The notes beneath the pieces are model-generated. The model was given only the letters and a program-made list of their open reading frames with translations. It was not told the origin of the DNA and did not search any database. From positions 19,545,776-19,609,775 of the forward strand of contig CM033118.1 of NCBI GenBank assembly GCA_019321725.1: a stretch of DNA of 64,000 nt, in the 5' to 3' direction. This stretch comes from Paulownia fortunei. Its lineage: Eukaryota > Streptophyta > Magnoliopsida > Lamiales > Paulowniaceae. The translations under genes were made by a program, and so were the position numbers. Each line of letters starts with the position of its first letter. Positions within the stretch are counted from its first letter, which is position 1. Shown piece after piece: positions 12,059 through 24,745 of the stretch.

Positions 12059-13548
12059 TTAGGAAATCAACTCCTGTATCCTGTCACCTATTCTTGAAGT
12101 ATCCACACCAAGCCTGGAAACTTTCACCTGCCATGAAATGAAGCAGATTTAGCATTTTACTTGAATCCAGAAAACATTCTTAACAACCTAAATTAAGCTG
12201 TATAAACTCTCTATGATGTCAAAGATTTTCCCCTTGACAGTCACAACTACAAATATGTTTGTAAATTTTGTTCTGAATACAAGATTTTGCCAAATTCCAT
12301 GACCTTTTAGCGCGTGGAATATCACTCAAATCCCGTATTTTTTTCCATGTTTTGTGCAGCAAAGTTATGTGGCTACGAAACATAAAATCACGATTCAAAT
12401 TGTTTGCTGATAATCACCTGAGCATGGAGAGTGTGGAAAATCTTGTCACCAATAGTGGAAAGGCTAACAGTGACCACTTCAGCTCCTTCTTGTTCAAGTA
12501 TGCTAATGACTTGATGCAGCCTGAATTTTTTCCAGAGCCCACTAATCAAAACCACCTCCAAACTCGAATTTAAGTCTCTTATTTTCACAGTTGGCAAGTT
12601 TGATCCACCTATGGTAGCAGTATTGTTGGTAACATCAATCGTTGGATCGGTATTCATCACTGCTTGTGTCTTCCTTTTCCTCAATTCTTCTATTCTTTCT
12701 CTTAAAAGCTTGATGTAACCAGCTGCCTGTTCTAGCTGATCTTGCTGTGACAAGAATTCCTGCATATGTGTGCAGAATAACAAGATAGACTGCAGGAGTT
12801 AAGTACAAAAATCTTCTCTTGTTTGATTTAAATCTGATGCAGAGCAATGCGCAACCACCCATGTTTCCGACGTTGTATGCTCGCGCGATAATTGTATTGT
12901 GAATATAATCTATCAGTCATTTCAAGTTATGACTGTCCACCAAATTAAATAGATTCATGAAGGTGAAACATTAAATGCACATTTCATTTCATGTCTATAC
13001 CACATTAAATTAAGTAGTTAAGATGCAACTAAGGACATTCACAATGAGGGACGTACGATAATGACTGCATATATATACGTACAAAAAATTAAAAAGTTGC
13101 AAAAATTAAAGTTATCACTTATCATTCATATGGTAATTGTTTATAAAATCTCGATCATTGTTATTTAGAATAGTGTTTGTTATTATAGAAAAATGTCCTC
13201 CAAGATTGTGTGTTGGAAGTTTGGTGGTCCAAATTTAAGACATAAATGCATGTTTCTTAATTTCCACCAAAACCTTTTTGAAAATGGACATATTATTTCT
13301 AACTCCATTTTCTATCTCACTGCATCACAAACTTGTGTATCTCTGTCGTAGAACGAATACTATCCTGCATCATAAATACGTATCCCACATCACAAAAACA
13401 CACACACACATACCTTTGCTGGGTTGAAATGGTCAGCAGGGATGATGGAAACCAGCCTGGAGCAGAGACCCTTCATCTCAATCCTTCGATTTTTTTCAAT
13501 GGTCTTTCTCTCAAGTTTATGTCCCAAACTCGTCTCACCCCTCTTCAT
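12059..13548 (-). CDS. bHLH transcription factor, bHLH162-like, copy A
   Basis: Three exons: 13548-13414 (135 nt), 12759-12418 (342 nt) and 12127-12059 (69 nt), GT-AG introns, 181 aa, no internal stop. Exon 1 holds the basic region and helix 1: ERKTIEKNRRIEMK keeps the Glu and the Arg pair that contact an E-box but has Arg at the position usually occupied by His, so E-box rather than strict G-box binding is inferred. Exon 2 starts with the loop and helix 2 (DQLEQAAGYIKLLRERIEEL) and ends in an ACT-like C-terminal region (LEVVLISGL...). Exon 3 supplies a short tail ending in IQELIS. This architecture matches the small bHLH162/36/118/120/125/126 group. It is the most diverged copy in exon 2 (KRKTQAVM, GLWKKFRL). 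Start: first ATG in frame with the basic region, about 105 bp below a TATA box. Confidence 0.9.
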
Positions 13549-13650
13549 GATCACTCAAAACCAAATTACCAGATTTGTTTTTCACAACAACTGAAAACCC
13601 TCCAAGCTTCGGAAGAATAATAAGAACTAGCTGGTCATCAGTGGCTTGAC

Positions 13651-13657
13651 TTATATA
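13651..13657 (-). promoter_or_regulatory. TATA box of bHLH copy A
   Basis: TATATAA on the minus strand, 103-109 bp upstream of the ATG. Copies B and D have a TATA-like motif at nearly the same distance. Confidence 0.55.
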
Positions 13658-13659
13658 GA

Positions 13660-15900
13660 GAAAGAAATCTTGAAAACATGACTTCAAGATAGGAGAAAGA
13701 AGTTGCAAATGGGAATTCGTCAAACACGAACAGGACCACAAATTCAGACTCCGATAATAGAGGAAGGAAATGTCTTGGCAAATTAATGATTGTACTTGTG
13801 GAATCGAACCAATCTCAAAACAACTGTATATTGGGTTGACCAAATTAATTTAAATTGGAATTTTGCCATTCTTAAATGCCACTTTTGATTTTTTGTAATA
13901 ACTTGTCAACATTGGGGTGGGGTAATTTTAGTACCCTCTTGTGCGAATTTTGACAACATATAGTAGCAACTTTATGCCGACAAGCTCATGCTTGTGAATA
14001 TGATGATGTTAGAAGTTGAATTTATTATATATTAATAATTTATTAATTTGATGTAGTATATATATGTGGGTTGAACTGGTCTCTTTATCTATTAAATTAA
14101 CTTTTTGGATGGGATTTTATCCCAACTTATTCATCATGGTATCAAAATGATAGGAGCAGATAACGATGAGTTTGGACCCCAGCCATGTTGTTCATTTGGT
14201 TTTATCAATGTTTTCTTGATATTTTGATAATTGAATATTTTAAAAATAAAAATTATTTAAAAAATTAAATAATAAAATTGTAATTATATTTTTTATTTTT
14301 TAATTTATTTTTGATAAGTAAAAAATTAAGAATAATATAAGAAGAACTAACAAATATAAAAATATACATAAAAATTAAATATAAAATATAAATATAATAA
14401 TCAATATTCGTATTGTTCAATAAACCTAAAACCGAACCGTATATCGAGTTTTCATAAAAATCAAACCGAATATCAAATAAAATTTTCAGTTCAATTTCGG
14501 TACATAATAAATTTTCAGTTTTAGTTCGATTCGATCAATTTACCAATCGTAAACACTCCTTGATCAATTTCCATAACACACTAGGTCGAAGTTGAATTTT
14601 GCATGACACACTAGGTCGAAGTTGAATTTGCGTTTTAAACAAGCCATTTATCAGGTGCAAATAATGTATGTAAAGGTTGATCATGAAGATATAGAAATTC
14701 GTGCATTCATCTTAGGCTACGTTTCAAATTCTTTGCTCTAATTAGGAGAATTATTGATCTTTTTATCACAACACCAACACGTTTATATAGTAGTATTTAT
14801 AATAATAGCACCTTAATATTAATGACACAAGTTCCTTGAATCTTATACTTCTGAAAGTGAAAAGAATACTAGCTTCATTTTTTCTTTTATCTTCTCTCTT
14901 TTCCCATGGTTTTTTCATTTTTCCAGAATCTCATATATAGGCTCATTGTGTGTTTTTGGATTATGTTTCTAGACATTTTCAGACCTTAATTTTTTTTTGG
15001 TTCGGATTTTTTTTTTTTTTTTGTTCTAGTTTTTGTTTTTAATTTTTTTGAAATTAAAAAAATATAAACCCCAAACTTATTTGGTTGTCTATAAAAAATA
15101 ATGAGAAAAAACAATAGGGAGGAGGATGGCGACAAACAAATATTTCTTTATTTAAGTTTTTCTCTCATTTTCCTCACCTTTTCTTGAGGAAAATGAGGTT
15201 TCACCATTTACTTTCAATTTTCTTAGTACTTTTCTTTCTTCTAAATATTGACATGATAACCAAAAAATCAAAATTATTTTCATTATCATTTTCTTTTCCT
15301 TTCCACATCAAAATCTTTGGAACAAATAGTGTGTAAATGGAACTGGTGTTTAATAGTACTTGCAGTCAAGAAACAAAAACGAGTTGGTCTACCAACTTGT
15401 AATTGAAGATCTTGATTGTTTTTGCATGATTAATATAATGCATGTTATCACTAGTGTAATTTTGGCTAAATCCAAACATATGATAGTCCAAATGAAAACA
15501 TCTTAACAAATTCAAGTTGATACGAGTCTAACGGTAAGAAGGACTCGAAAAGCCAAAATATCCTTACCATTTAAAAGTAATCCTTAAACAGGACATGATT
15601 TGCGTATTTATGCATGTTGACTCAGTTAATACCCGAATTGAAGACCGTTAATAACAACTACATGATATCCCCCTATATTGCACATGTCTATACCACATGA
15701 CCACCCCTATAAATTTTTGTATAGTCATTGAAAAATATTACTCATTTATCACTTTGCACTCTAAATTTACAAATTACTAAAAGATTTCTCAACTTTGTCT
15801 GACTTGATTGTAGAAAATTTTCTTTGAGGCCCACCCTCCTGACTTGACTGGTCAAAAATAACCCCTAAAACAACTTGAATCACAAGAAATCAAATTATTG
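13660..15900. repeat. Upstream flank of copy A, shared in part with B and D; MULE empty site
   Basis: 14780-15615 aligns by eye with the sequence upstream of copy B (20340-20845) and copy D (43540-44020), including the word ACACAAGTT and a run beginning TATGATAGTCCAAA. TATTTATGC at 15605-15613 lies where B and D carry a 2.1-kb MULE-like element, so copy A appears to keep the pre-insertion site. 14400-14560 is a decayed repeat rich in AACCGAAC-like words. No gene is seen. Confidence 0.55.
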
Positions 15901-16019
15901 GTAATTTGTATTTTAGTTTAGATTTTCAACGGATCTAACACGAAGTCGATGAGTTGAATTCAAAAATTTTAAAATCTTAATTGGACGATTTTAAAATTTT
16001 GATAAATTCATTTCAAAAT

Positions 16020-16430
16020 CACACCATTATCATCCTAGAAATATGGGCAAATCCCAATTTTCTAACTGGATTTCAGAAACCATTATGCAGATGAAGAATT
16101 CTTACCAACAACAAATGTTGAAACAGGGAAAATTGCAATTTCTTAGAAGGAACTATAATTTATGCTAGATGCATGATATCATTTATTATTGGATAAGTTA
16201 AAGGGCTTTAAGCATGCATATATTCGAAGTTGACAAGACAAGTATCAACTGTTGATGTGAAGGCTGTTCTTTTTTGACTTTGTCTTCATCACAATCACAA
16301 GAGGAGCAGCTCTTTGAACAGTAGGAGGAGGAAGAAAAGGAAAACAATGGGGTCTCTGTCGACAATAAATGGAGATTTATTTTACAGGGGAACTGATGCA
16401 ATTTTTCAATCTACTATTAAGTATTAATTA
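16020..16430 (+). repeat. Conserved micro-ORF region, copy B
   Basis: A block also found near 35.70, 39.30 and 51.25 kb. The plus-strand ATG at 16091 opens a 25-codon frame (MKNSYQQQMLKQGK...). Here an indel alters the second half relative to the other copies, and the upstream TATA sequence is degraded to TAGAAATA. No function is known, and it may simply be decayed flank. Confidence 0.35.
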
Positions 16431-17865
16431 GAGGGTTCACAGGAAGTGGCTGTTTTTTATTACTTATTTTATTATAATTTAATGATTATGAACGAACCGA
16501 GAGTGTTGTATCCATAAATTTCACTTTTACTGCTGTGTTTGGGCCTTTTGGTTAAGAAAAAATAAAGGAAAAATATAGATGATAAAATTCCATCCGTTAT
16601 TGGTTTGGGGCAAAATGTTAATAATAATTAGCATTATGATCGGTTATTAAGTTTTTTTTAAAAATTATTATATGTATAAAGATATAAATATATATAAACT
16701 TGAATATATATGTATAATAATGATTATAATTTTCTTTGATATACTTTGGAAAGCATAAAAGGATGTTTTGGAGGAAAAAAATATTAAATATTCAATTTTT
16801 TTAGAGGAATGAAATATTTTCCAAAAAAGACTAAAAATAGCCTTAATTTATTGGATTTAATAAAATCTAAACAAATCGTACTTGAGTAGGACACCATTGA
16901 CAACCTTAATGAATAAAGTGCGACAGAGAGAGACCTGTTCAAGAGCTCATCAAGTTGTGCGCTGGAAATTTGGGCCTAGTTCGGTTTTCGCATTTAACAG
17001 CTTCATTTTACCCTAGACTTCATATAATTGATCCTTTTGTTTGATTATATGGGATTCAATAAATACATTTAACTTCACCGTTATTTTGCAACATTAAACA
17101 AATAACAATATTTGATCAAATAATGATAAATGAGAGGTTTTCGTCTAAAACTGAAACCAAAAAGACGGTGGATATTAAAATCAAAACTTTAGGAGAGGCG
17201 GATGCACATAACCATGTGTCTTAATCATTCTTGAAACTTAATACCACCGTATTTGGCCTCTTTAAATGCATTAGAATGTTTAAGGTTGAAGTCCCGAGAC
17301 ACTATAAGCATGAGGTCTTGGGTTTTAAATTCTACGTCTGAATATGCATCTCTATTTTGCGGGTTTGTTATCTCATTATATATTACAATTTCGTGACTTA
17401 TCTTTCTTATAAAGAAAAAAAAAAAGAGCTAGAATAACAATGAGTCTCATTAATTACGAGTAGGTATAAACAAGGACAGGGCTAGTTGCACCCTTGCCCA
17501 TCTGTCCTTGGCTTAGGGCAATACTTTGGCAAAAGATTCAAAATCCTAAATAGGAGAGGTCTTTGAAATGCTACAATCAGTGGATAATATTCCGGGTGGA
17601 TGATGAACAAGTATATCATTTCATAATAAATGAGACACGTATCAATTATCTAAGTACCCAATCGGTATACAATACACCGGGTGTAGTTTAGATATTACCG
17701 AGTAGGAGGTGTAGCATGGATATTATCGAATAGGAGGTGCAAGAGCAGTAACACCCTCTAGGTTTCATGTCTAGGAAGAAAAGTATGAAAATGGATAGAT
17801 GTTAGGGTTAGTATGAGAGTTTTGATAGGTGCTTCTTATATTCTTTGTACATTTATTTGTGATGA
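16431..17865. other. Spacer, duplicated at 39.66-40.98 kb, no gene seen
   Basis: The sequence is shared with the D block. 17688-17740 holds a 35-bp tandem duplication (ATATTACCGAGTAGGAG then ATATTATCGAATAGGAG) that occurs once in the D block. Confidence 0.55.
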
Positions 17866-18699
17866 AATGCTCCCCTTATCCATGGACATAGTACCCTTTC
17901 ATGTTCTCACTTATTATGTTTTATTCTTTACAACTTTCTCAACTCATAACTAATTCCCCGGAGCCAACTTGTAAGGCACACTCAGGACGGAGCCTAGGGG
18001 CGAAATTATATTGATAAAATATAAATAATTCTTTATACATAATTCTTTTTTTCTTGTTGCGACTTTTTTTTCTTAAGTTAAATAATTATTAAATAAAAAA
18101 GCAAATGTAAATATTATATGTGATGTCAACACAAATTCACCACAACTATCATATTATATTTATCATATTTGCATAAAATATTCGAATAAAAAAATAACTT
18201 CTAAATGAAAATTAGAAGCAATTTTTAATTTTATACAACAAAAAACAAAAGTTAACTTGTGTTTGATGCAGACAATTTGAACACATTAAAACTCAAGTTC
18301 TTGTGTGTGAGACATGATCAATGCTAGGGTATGTCTTCGATTTTGATAGTATGTGCTACTCTTAAAATGCTATATAAAAGGAAGTGGTTAAAGGTTAGGG
18401 TTAGTATATATGAGAGTTTTGATAGTTGTTTCTTATATTCTTTATACATCTATTGATGATAGTATTTTTGAATAAATAGCTATATCAAAGAGAATACGAA
18501 CACTAATACAATATTTATACATTTCAACCAAGCTAAACTCGTATCTAATTCACACAGGAGCCGGCTCATAAGGCACACCATCAAATTAGAATAGATGATC
18601 GGAAACAACCATAACAAGTACAAATTATCTTATTTTGTTCCCAGCTGCCTCAGCAGCGGAACGCTAATTGATTTGTACATAACAATATTGAAACAAGCT

Positions 18700-19904
18700 T
18701 TAGGAAATCAACTCATGTATCCTCTCAGATATTCTTGAAGTATCCACACCAACCCTAGCAACTTTAACCTACCATGAAATGAAGCAGCATTAGCATTTTA
18801 CTGAAATCCAGAAAACATTCTTACCAGTCACAACCTCAAATATGTTTGCAAATTTTGTTCTGAATACAAGAATTTTTTTTTAGCGTGTGGAATAAAACCC
18901 CAAATCCGGAATTCTTTTTCGTGTTTGTGTAGCAAAGTTATGTGGGTACAAAATGGAAAATCGTGCTTCAAATTGGTTGCTGATAATCACCTGGGCATGG
19001 AGAGTGTGGAAAATCTTGTCACCAATAGTAGAAAGGCTGACAGTGACGACTTGAGCTCCTTCTTCTTCAAGTATGCTAATAACTTGATGCAGCATGAAAT
19101 TTTTCCAGAGCCCACTAATTAAAACCACCTCCAAACTCGAATTTAAGTCTCTTATTTTCAGAATTGGCAAGTTTGATCCACCTATAGTAGGAGCATTGTT
19201 GGTAACATCAATCGTTGGATCGGTGTTCATCAGTGCTTGTGTCTTCCTTCTCCTCAATTCTTCAACTCTTTCTCTTAAAATCTTGATATAACCAGCTGCC
19301 TGTTCGAGCTGATCTTGCTGTGACAAGAACTTCTGCATATGTGTGTAGAATAACAAGATAGACTGCAGGAGTCAAGCACAAAAATCTGATACAAAGCAAC
19401 GTACAACCACAATGATTTCCTACCTTACTATATCAACTTAATTCGAACAAATTAAGTTCTATTATGTAGTTAAACATACGAATATTATTTACAAGTTTTA
19501 TTATTTTTGTAAACCATCATAGCTACGTGACGTTCAAAAGGTGCATTTACAAATGCAAAACTTGCAGTATATGCATGAGATTTCGTTTATATTGTACGCT
19601 CGATAATTTGTGTTGCAAATATAATCTGTCAGTCTTTTAATGAAGGTCCAACATTAAATACACTCTCATTTCATGTCTTTACTCACAAACTTGTGTATCT
19701 CTGTCGTAGAACGAATACTATCCTGCATCATAAACACGTATCCCACATCACAAAAACTCACACACATACCTTTGCTGGGTTGAAATGGTCAGCAGGGATG
19801 ATGGAAACCAGCTTGGAGCAGAGACCCTTCATCTCAATCCTTCGATTTTTTTCAATGGTCTTTCTCTCAAGTTTATGTCCCAAACTCGTCTCACCCCTCT
19901 TCAT
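18700..19904 (-). CDS. bHLH transcription factor, bHLH162-like, copy B
   Basis: Exons 19904-19770, 19332-18991 and 18768-18700 (135, 342 and 69 nt), introns 437 and 222 bp, 181 aa, open throughout. The basic region and helix 1 match copy A apart from Lys for Arg in helix 1 (CSKLVSIIP). Exon 2 begins Lys-Phe instead of Glu-Phe and carries KILRERVEELRRRK, as in copy D, which is its closest relative. The tail reads SRISERIHELIS. Likely a nuclear DNA-binding dimer; partners and targets are unknown. An open frame of 158 codons around exon 2 is exon 2 plus read-through into both introns, not a separate gene. Confidence 0.9.
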
Positions 19905-20019
19905 GATCACTCAAAACCAAATTACAGATTTGTTTTTCACAACAACTGAAAACCCTCCAAGCTTCGAAGAAAAATGTAGACAAAAAATAAGAATTAGCTG
20001 GTCATGAGTGGCTTGAATT

Positions 20020-20026
20020 ATTTATA
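20020..20026 (-). promoter_or_regulatory. TATA box of bHLH copy B
   Basis: TATAAAT on the minus strand, about 116 bp upstream of the ATG, conserved in position in copy D. Confidence 0.6.
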
Positions 20027-20844
20027 CTCTCATACATGGAGAAAGAACGAGAACTCAATAAAGGAGAAAGAAAGTTGAGTCAGTGCATTCGTCAAAGAAG
20101 AACAGGACCACAATAATAGAGTTAGGTATGAAATATCTAAGTCGTGTGAAAACGAACCAATATCATAACAAGTGTATATCGGGTTCGACTAAACTAAATT
20201 GAAGTACTAAAATTCCATTTTTGTCTTTCTATAATAAATTGAAGTACCCTGCAACATATAGCTAGCAAATTTATGCCATTCTTCTTATGTTTGTGGTAGT
20301 TTTCGGATTTTGAAGTTTCTGATGATGGACTAGTTTGTAACAACACTTTGTAACAGTAGCACCTTAATAATTATGACACAAGTTTTCTGAATCTCATATT
20401 TTTGTTTGTGAAAAGAATATTGGTTTCATTTTTATTTTGTTCGTGTTTTTTTGGACTGAATAAAAATGAGACGATATATACGCTCATTGTGTTTTTTGGA
20501 CTTATTTATACTTTTTTTTGGGCAATATTTTTGAATTTATTTTTTTTCTTAATGGATTGGTTCTCAAATTTGATAAAATCCGTCTCAAACTTGTTTTATT
20601 GTCGTCCTAATCAAAATATGATACCAACTTGTAAATGAAGGTCTTGGTTGTTTTTGCATAATTAATATAATAAATGTTATCACTAGTGAAATTTTGGCTG
20701 AACCCAAGCATATGATAGTCCAAACGAAAACATCTTTAACTCAATTTGATACGAGTCTAATGATAAGAAGGGCTTGATAGATCCAAATATTCCTGTCACT
20801 TAGAAGTAATTATTAAACAAGATATGATTTCTGCATATTTATGC

Positions 20845-22902
20845 AAGCTTAAATGTAAAATTGGTCCCATACCTACAGATGGTGACAAAATTAATCTTGT
20901 AAATACAGGAGGTGGCAATTTAGGAATAGAAATTGAAAAACTTTCGCACATTAAGAACAAATTTGGATGATGAAAATTACAACTTTTACCGAAATTAAAC
21001 ACGTGACTCTTTCAATTTGGAAATTTTCAAATTTCCGACTGAAATTGTTAATGTGAGAGATGGATGTGGAGTGGTTACATGGGTTTTTAATAATGTTGAG
21101 TTGGAAATAAAAACCATGTGGATATACAAATATATTAAAAAATAATATTTTTTTAAAAAATATATTTTAAATGTTGGTGTTACTTTACAAAATATAATAA
21201 AACTAATACAATTTTTTTATTAATTTATTTCCTTTTTCAAAAAACTTTCGAAAATAACTTAATTAATATAATTTAATTATAAAGTTATTTTTATTTAATT
21301 AACTAATTAATCATCAATGAGTAAAAAATTCAATATTTATATTTTATAAAATAAATAATCATCCAATTATAGAGTAAAAAATCAATCATATATTATATTA
21401 TATATAAAATAAAAATAATAAAAAATATCTTTTTAAAATATCTTTTAAATAATTCATTTTCATTTTTTTGATGCATAATGAATAAATTAAACCGATGATT
21501 ATTATCATTATAGATTATTTTTGATCTAATATCATAATCATTAAGAGTAGAAATTTAACAATGATTTCTAAAATAATCAACCATCAATTAGGGAGTAAAA
21601 AATTTAACATTAATTATTTTACAAAATAAATTAAAAATAATATAAAATATCTATTTTGAATTCAATTAATTAATTTATCTTAATATTTTGACACTTTTTA
21701 ACTAATATAATTCAATATAAATTAGTTTTTAATTAATTATCTAATTCAATTGAGGAGTAAAAAACTAGCATTGATTATTTTATAAAATATATAATCATCT
21801 ATTAGGGATTAAACTTACACATTAATTATTTTACAAAATAAATTAGAAAATATCTCTTTTTAGTTCTTACTTAAATTTATCTTAATTTTTTTGACACCTA
21901 ATGAATTACTTTAATTAAACCTATAAAATAGATATTCAATGAATAACTTTGATAATATTAGGGAGTAAAATCTTAACATTAACTACTTTAAAAATATAAT
22001 TAATCAGATAAAAAATTAAAAAAATTATTTTTGTATTCCAATTTTTTTGTCTTTAACTTATTTTTTCTTTTTTTCTTTTTCATCTTATTCAAAAAAAAAA
22101 AAAAACCTTTACCCTCACCGCCAAAACCTCTATCCGGCCACCACCACTGCCAAACCCTCGTCAAACCGTCATATTCCAACAAATCACCAAAAAAAATGTC
22201 TTGCATCAAAAGAAGTCCAAAAACTCTAGGAAACAATAATTTGAAACATAATACATGTGAAAATACAAACAATAAGCCTAAAATATGTGATTATAAAAAC
22301 CTTGAAATTTTACAAGCATGAGGTTTCCATTTCAGCTTGAGGTGGTATGAATTAGGGCATCCATTCTTAAAATAATTGAAAGCATCATCGACAAAAGGAC
22401 AGGACCCCAGTATGTAAACAAGCTCGAAACTTGCACCAACTCGTCGTCTCGCCACCACCACCACCCCTGCTCCCGCCTTTCACCCACCCAACCCCACCGC
22501 CAAACCCAACACCACCATCACCAACCCCACCGCCAGCCGTCAACCCATCCAAACCCCCTCAGCCAAACCCAACAACCCACACACCACCACCACCACCACC
22601 ACCACCACCAAATATGAAATGATGAATTGGCATTTTTTTTCCATCTCAACAGCTGAGTCAACACATATAAAATATTTTCTCTCCACATCATCAAAATAAG
22701 TCAGAAAATCACAAAATTCCCAAATTATTTGATCACGTACTGGTCACGTGCGTAATTCAGGCGAAATTTATAATTTCCAATCAAATTTGTCCTTAATGTG
22801 CAAATTTTTTTCAATTTTTATCCTTAAATTGCCACCTCTACCTCTTGTTTTTACGGGTCTAATTTTGTCACTTCTTATAACTACAAGACTACAATTAAAC
22901 CC
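20845..22902. mobile_element. MULE-like element with long terminal inverted repeats, copy in block B
   Basis: The left end (AGCTTAAATGTAAAATTGGT...) and the complement of the right end (GGGTTTAATTGTAGTCTTG...) form imperfect inverted repeats of about 200 bp, both containing words such as GTGACAAAATTA, AGGTGGCAATTTA and GATAGAAATTGAAAA (with small differences). Long inverted repeats and an imperfect 9-bp target duplication (TATTTATGC against TATTTATAT, judged with the D copy) fit Mutator-like elements. No transposase is visible. The interior holds seven copies of a 40-bp AT-rich motif (21.32-22.0 kb) and a GC-rich CCACC-type segment (22.1-22.6 kb). Confidence 0.65.
22446..22615. repeat. CCA/CCN low-complexity tract inside the MULE-like element
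   Basis: Cytosine-rich triplet-like sequence ending in a run of CCA or CAC repeats. It yields a proline-rich open frame (22431-22622) that I regard as a by-product of composition. The homologous tract at 45.63-45.84 kb differs in length. Confidence 0.6.
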
Positions 22903-24740
22903 ATTTATATATGTATTGGTTATGTAGAAAGACGAAAACTACCCCTAAAAAGTCACAAAGTAAATCAAAATACCAACTTTAACTTTTGAAATACTTACCT
23001 CACTTGTTTTGATCACCAAATCATGGATTAATGACCATATAATTTGTTTATTTTCGTTGTCATTATAATAACATGTAAATTGGTTTTTTTTTTTAAAATT
23101 AATCATGAATATTACTAGATATTATAATTTTGTAAGAACAAATTCATGAGTTAGTCGAAATAAAAACATCTTACCAAACTTAAGAAATTTAATAATAAGT
23201 ATAATTTTATATTTACATTTACTTGTAATTGGTCACGTATCTTTCGTGTGGTAACTATTTCATCCTCATCTTGAAAAATATTTTTAGCATTTGACTTGTT
23301 ATGATAGAAAAACGTGTATCATATATATTTAAATTTACGGCACTTATCATGCTCAAGGGGTCCAAAATTTTCAAGCGGACACCAATATTGAGTATGAAAT
23401 ATGTTGGGGAAGCATAAGTAAAAGTCGTGATTTTTGATATTTCACCCCCTAATTTGACAAATCGCATATTTCGGCTCATATTGATGTCCCTACCTCAATG
23501 TCCTCATACTTTTATTTTCTTTAAGTATTAGGTCAGTCAACTATTATTTTTGTAGGAAAAAATTTCCTCTTTTACACTAATTTCAGTCTTCAAAAAATAT
23601 TTTTTTAATTTTTTTTTGTGTATTATTACTTTTTTATATCTTCAAAAAATTCTTATCTAACATTTCAGTATTTAAATAATATATAATTTTAAGTACACAG
23701 AGTATGTCAAAATTGCTTGTTTATAATAATTATTGAAGAGCATTCCAAACAGTAGATCAAAACACAATAATTAAGAAAAAAGTGTATTTTTGGATCTGTA
23801 TATTGACTTAATTAAGGTTTTCATCCTTTATTTGGGGTCTATCAATTTAAGACACTATCTTTAAATAAATAGTAATTTTAGGACAAACTTCGTTCAGAAA
23901 ATCTAATTTGGCTTAAAATTGTCAATCTGAACAAAAATTGAGATTTTCTAAAATTGGAGAGAAATTTGCCTAATTGACATCCTATGTGTTCTAAATGGAT
24001 GGAAAACTTATGGCCTATGGATTTCGCGTAAAGTAATTTTTTTTAAAAAAATAAAAAATTAATTAAATAAATAAATTTTAAAAATATAAAAATTATTTTT
24101 TATTTTTAACCAATTTATCTTTTTCCTGAGCCGACAAATCTGCACACCCCACCCGTAATTAGGGTATTCACAATTCGGTATATCGACTGAATCAATATCA
24201 AAATTTTGATATAAATGGAATCAAACTAATTCAATATGCATTTTTTCAAAATTTTAATTTTCAATTTGATATTGTTATTTTAATCCTGTAGTGTAAAGGT
24301 AAATTTATCCTGGCATAGTGTCCTGTAATGTAGGGAAACAACATCCATTTGTCTTGTCGATTTTGTTCCACAACTTACACAACAGCCCAACAGTCATTAC
24401 TCAATGCTTCAAACATTCACTGTTGAGATGTGACGAGTTCGAATTGGATTCAAACTCATATCGAATTCGTTTTTATTTGGAGAGTTTGTGAAATTATAAA
24501 CGAGTTTGGAATGAGTTTTGAATTTTTATTTTCAAACTCACTTCCCTTTGTTTAATTAATTAATTATTTTAATATATATATATATTTATATAATATTATA
24601 TTTTAAAAAATAATATTATTTAAAAAAATACTTTTAAATATTTAAAATTATAAATCAAATCCACACAAATTTAAATTGGACGGATTTTGAATTTTTACAA
24701 AATTTGACAAGACAAGTTTTAAATTTTGACATACCTCAAA
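22903..24740. other. Spacer shared with 46.68-48.60 kb, no gene seen
   Basis: AT-rich sequence that largely matches the D block (for example the text around 23840-24040 and 48020-48240). There are fragments of diverged dispersed repeats near 24160-24240 and 24420-24720. No coding region is supported. Confidence 0.55.
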
Positions 24741-24745
24741 GCTGA

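Noticed and set aside
16198..16401. Cys-rich minus-strand frame (CSKSCSSCDCDED), also at 39433-39660
   Set aside because: The C copy has lost the frame and the B and D versions differ by indels, so conservation follows DNA homology of the duplicated block rather than a protein.
18925..19291. Plus-strand frames opposite bHLH exon 2 (also at 12352, 36865, 37076)
   Set aside because: These are antisense shadows of the conserved bHLH exon. The minus-strand frame carries the domain and the splice sites.
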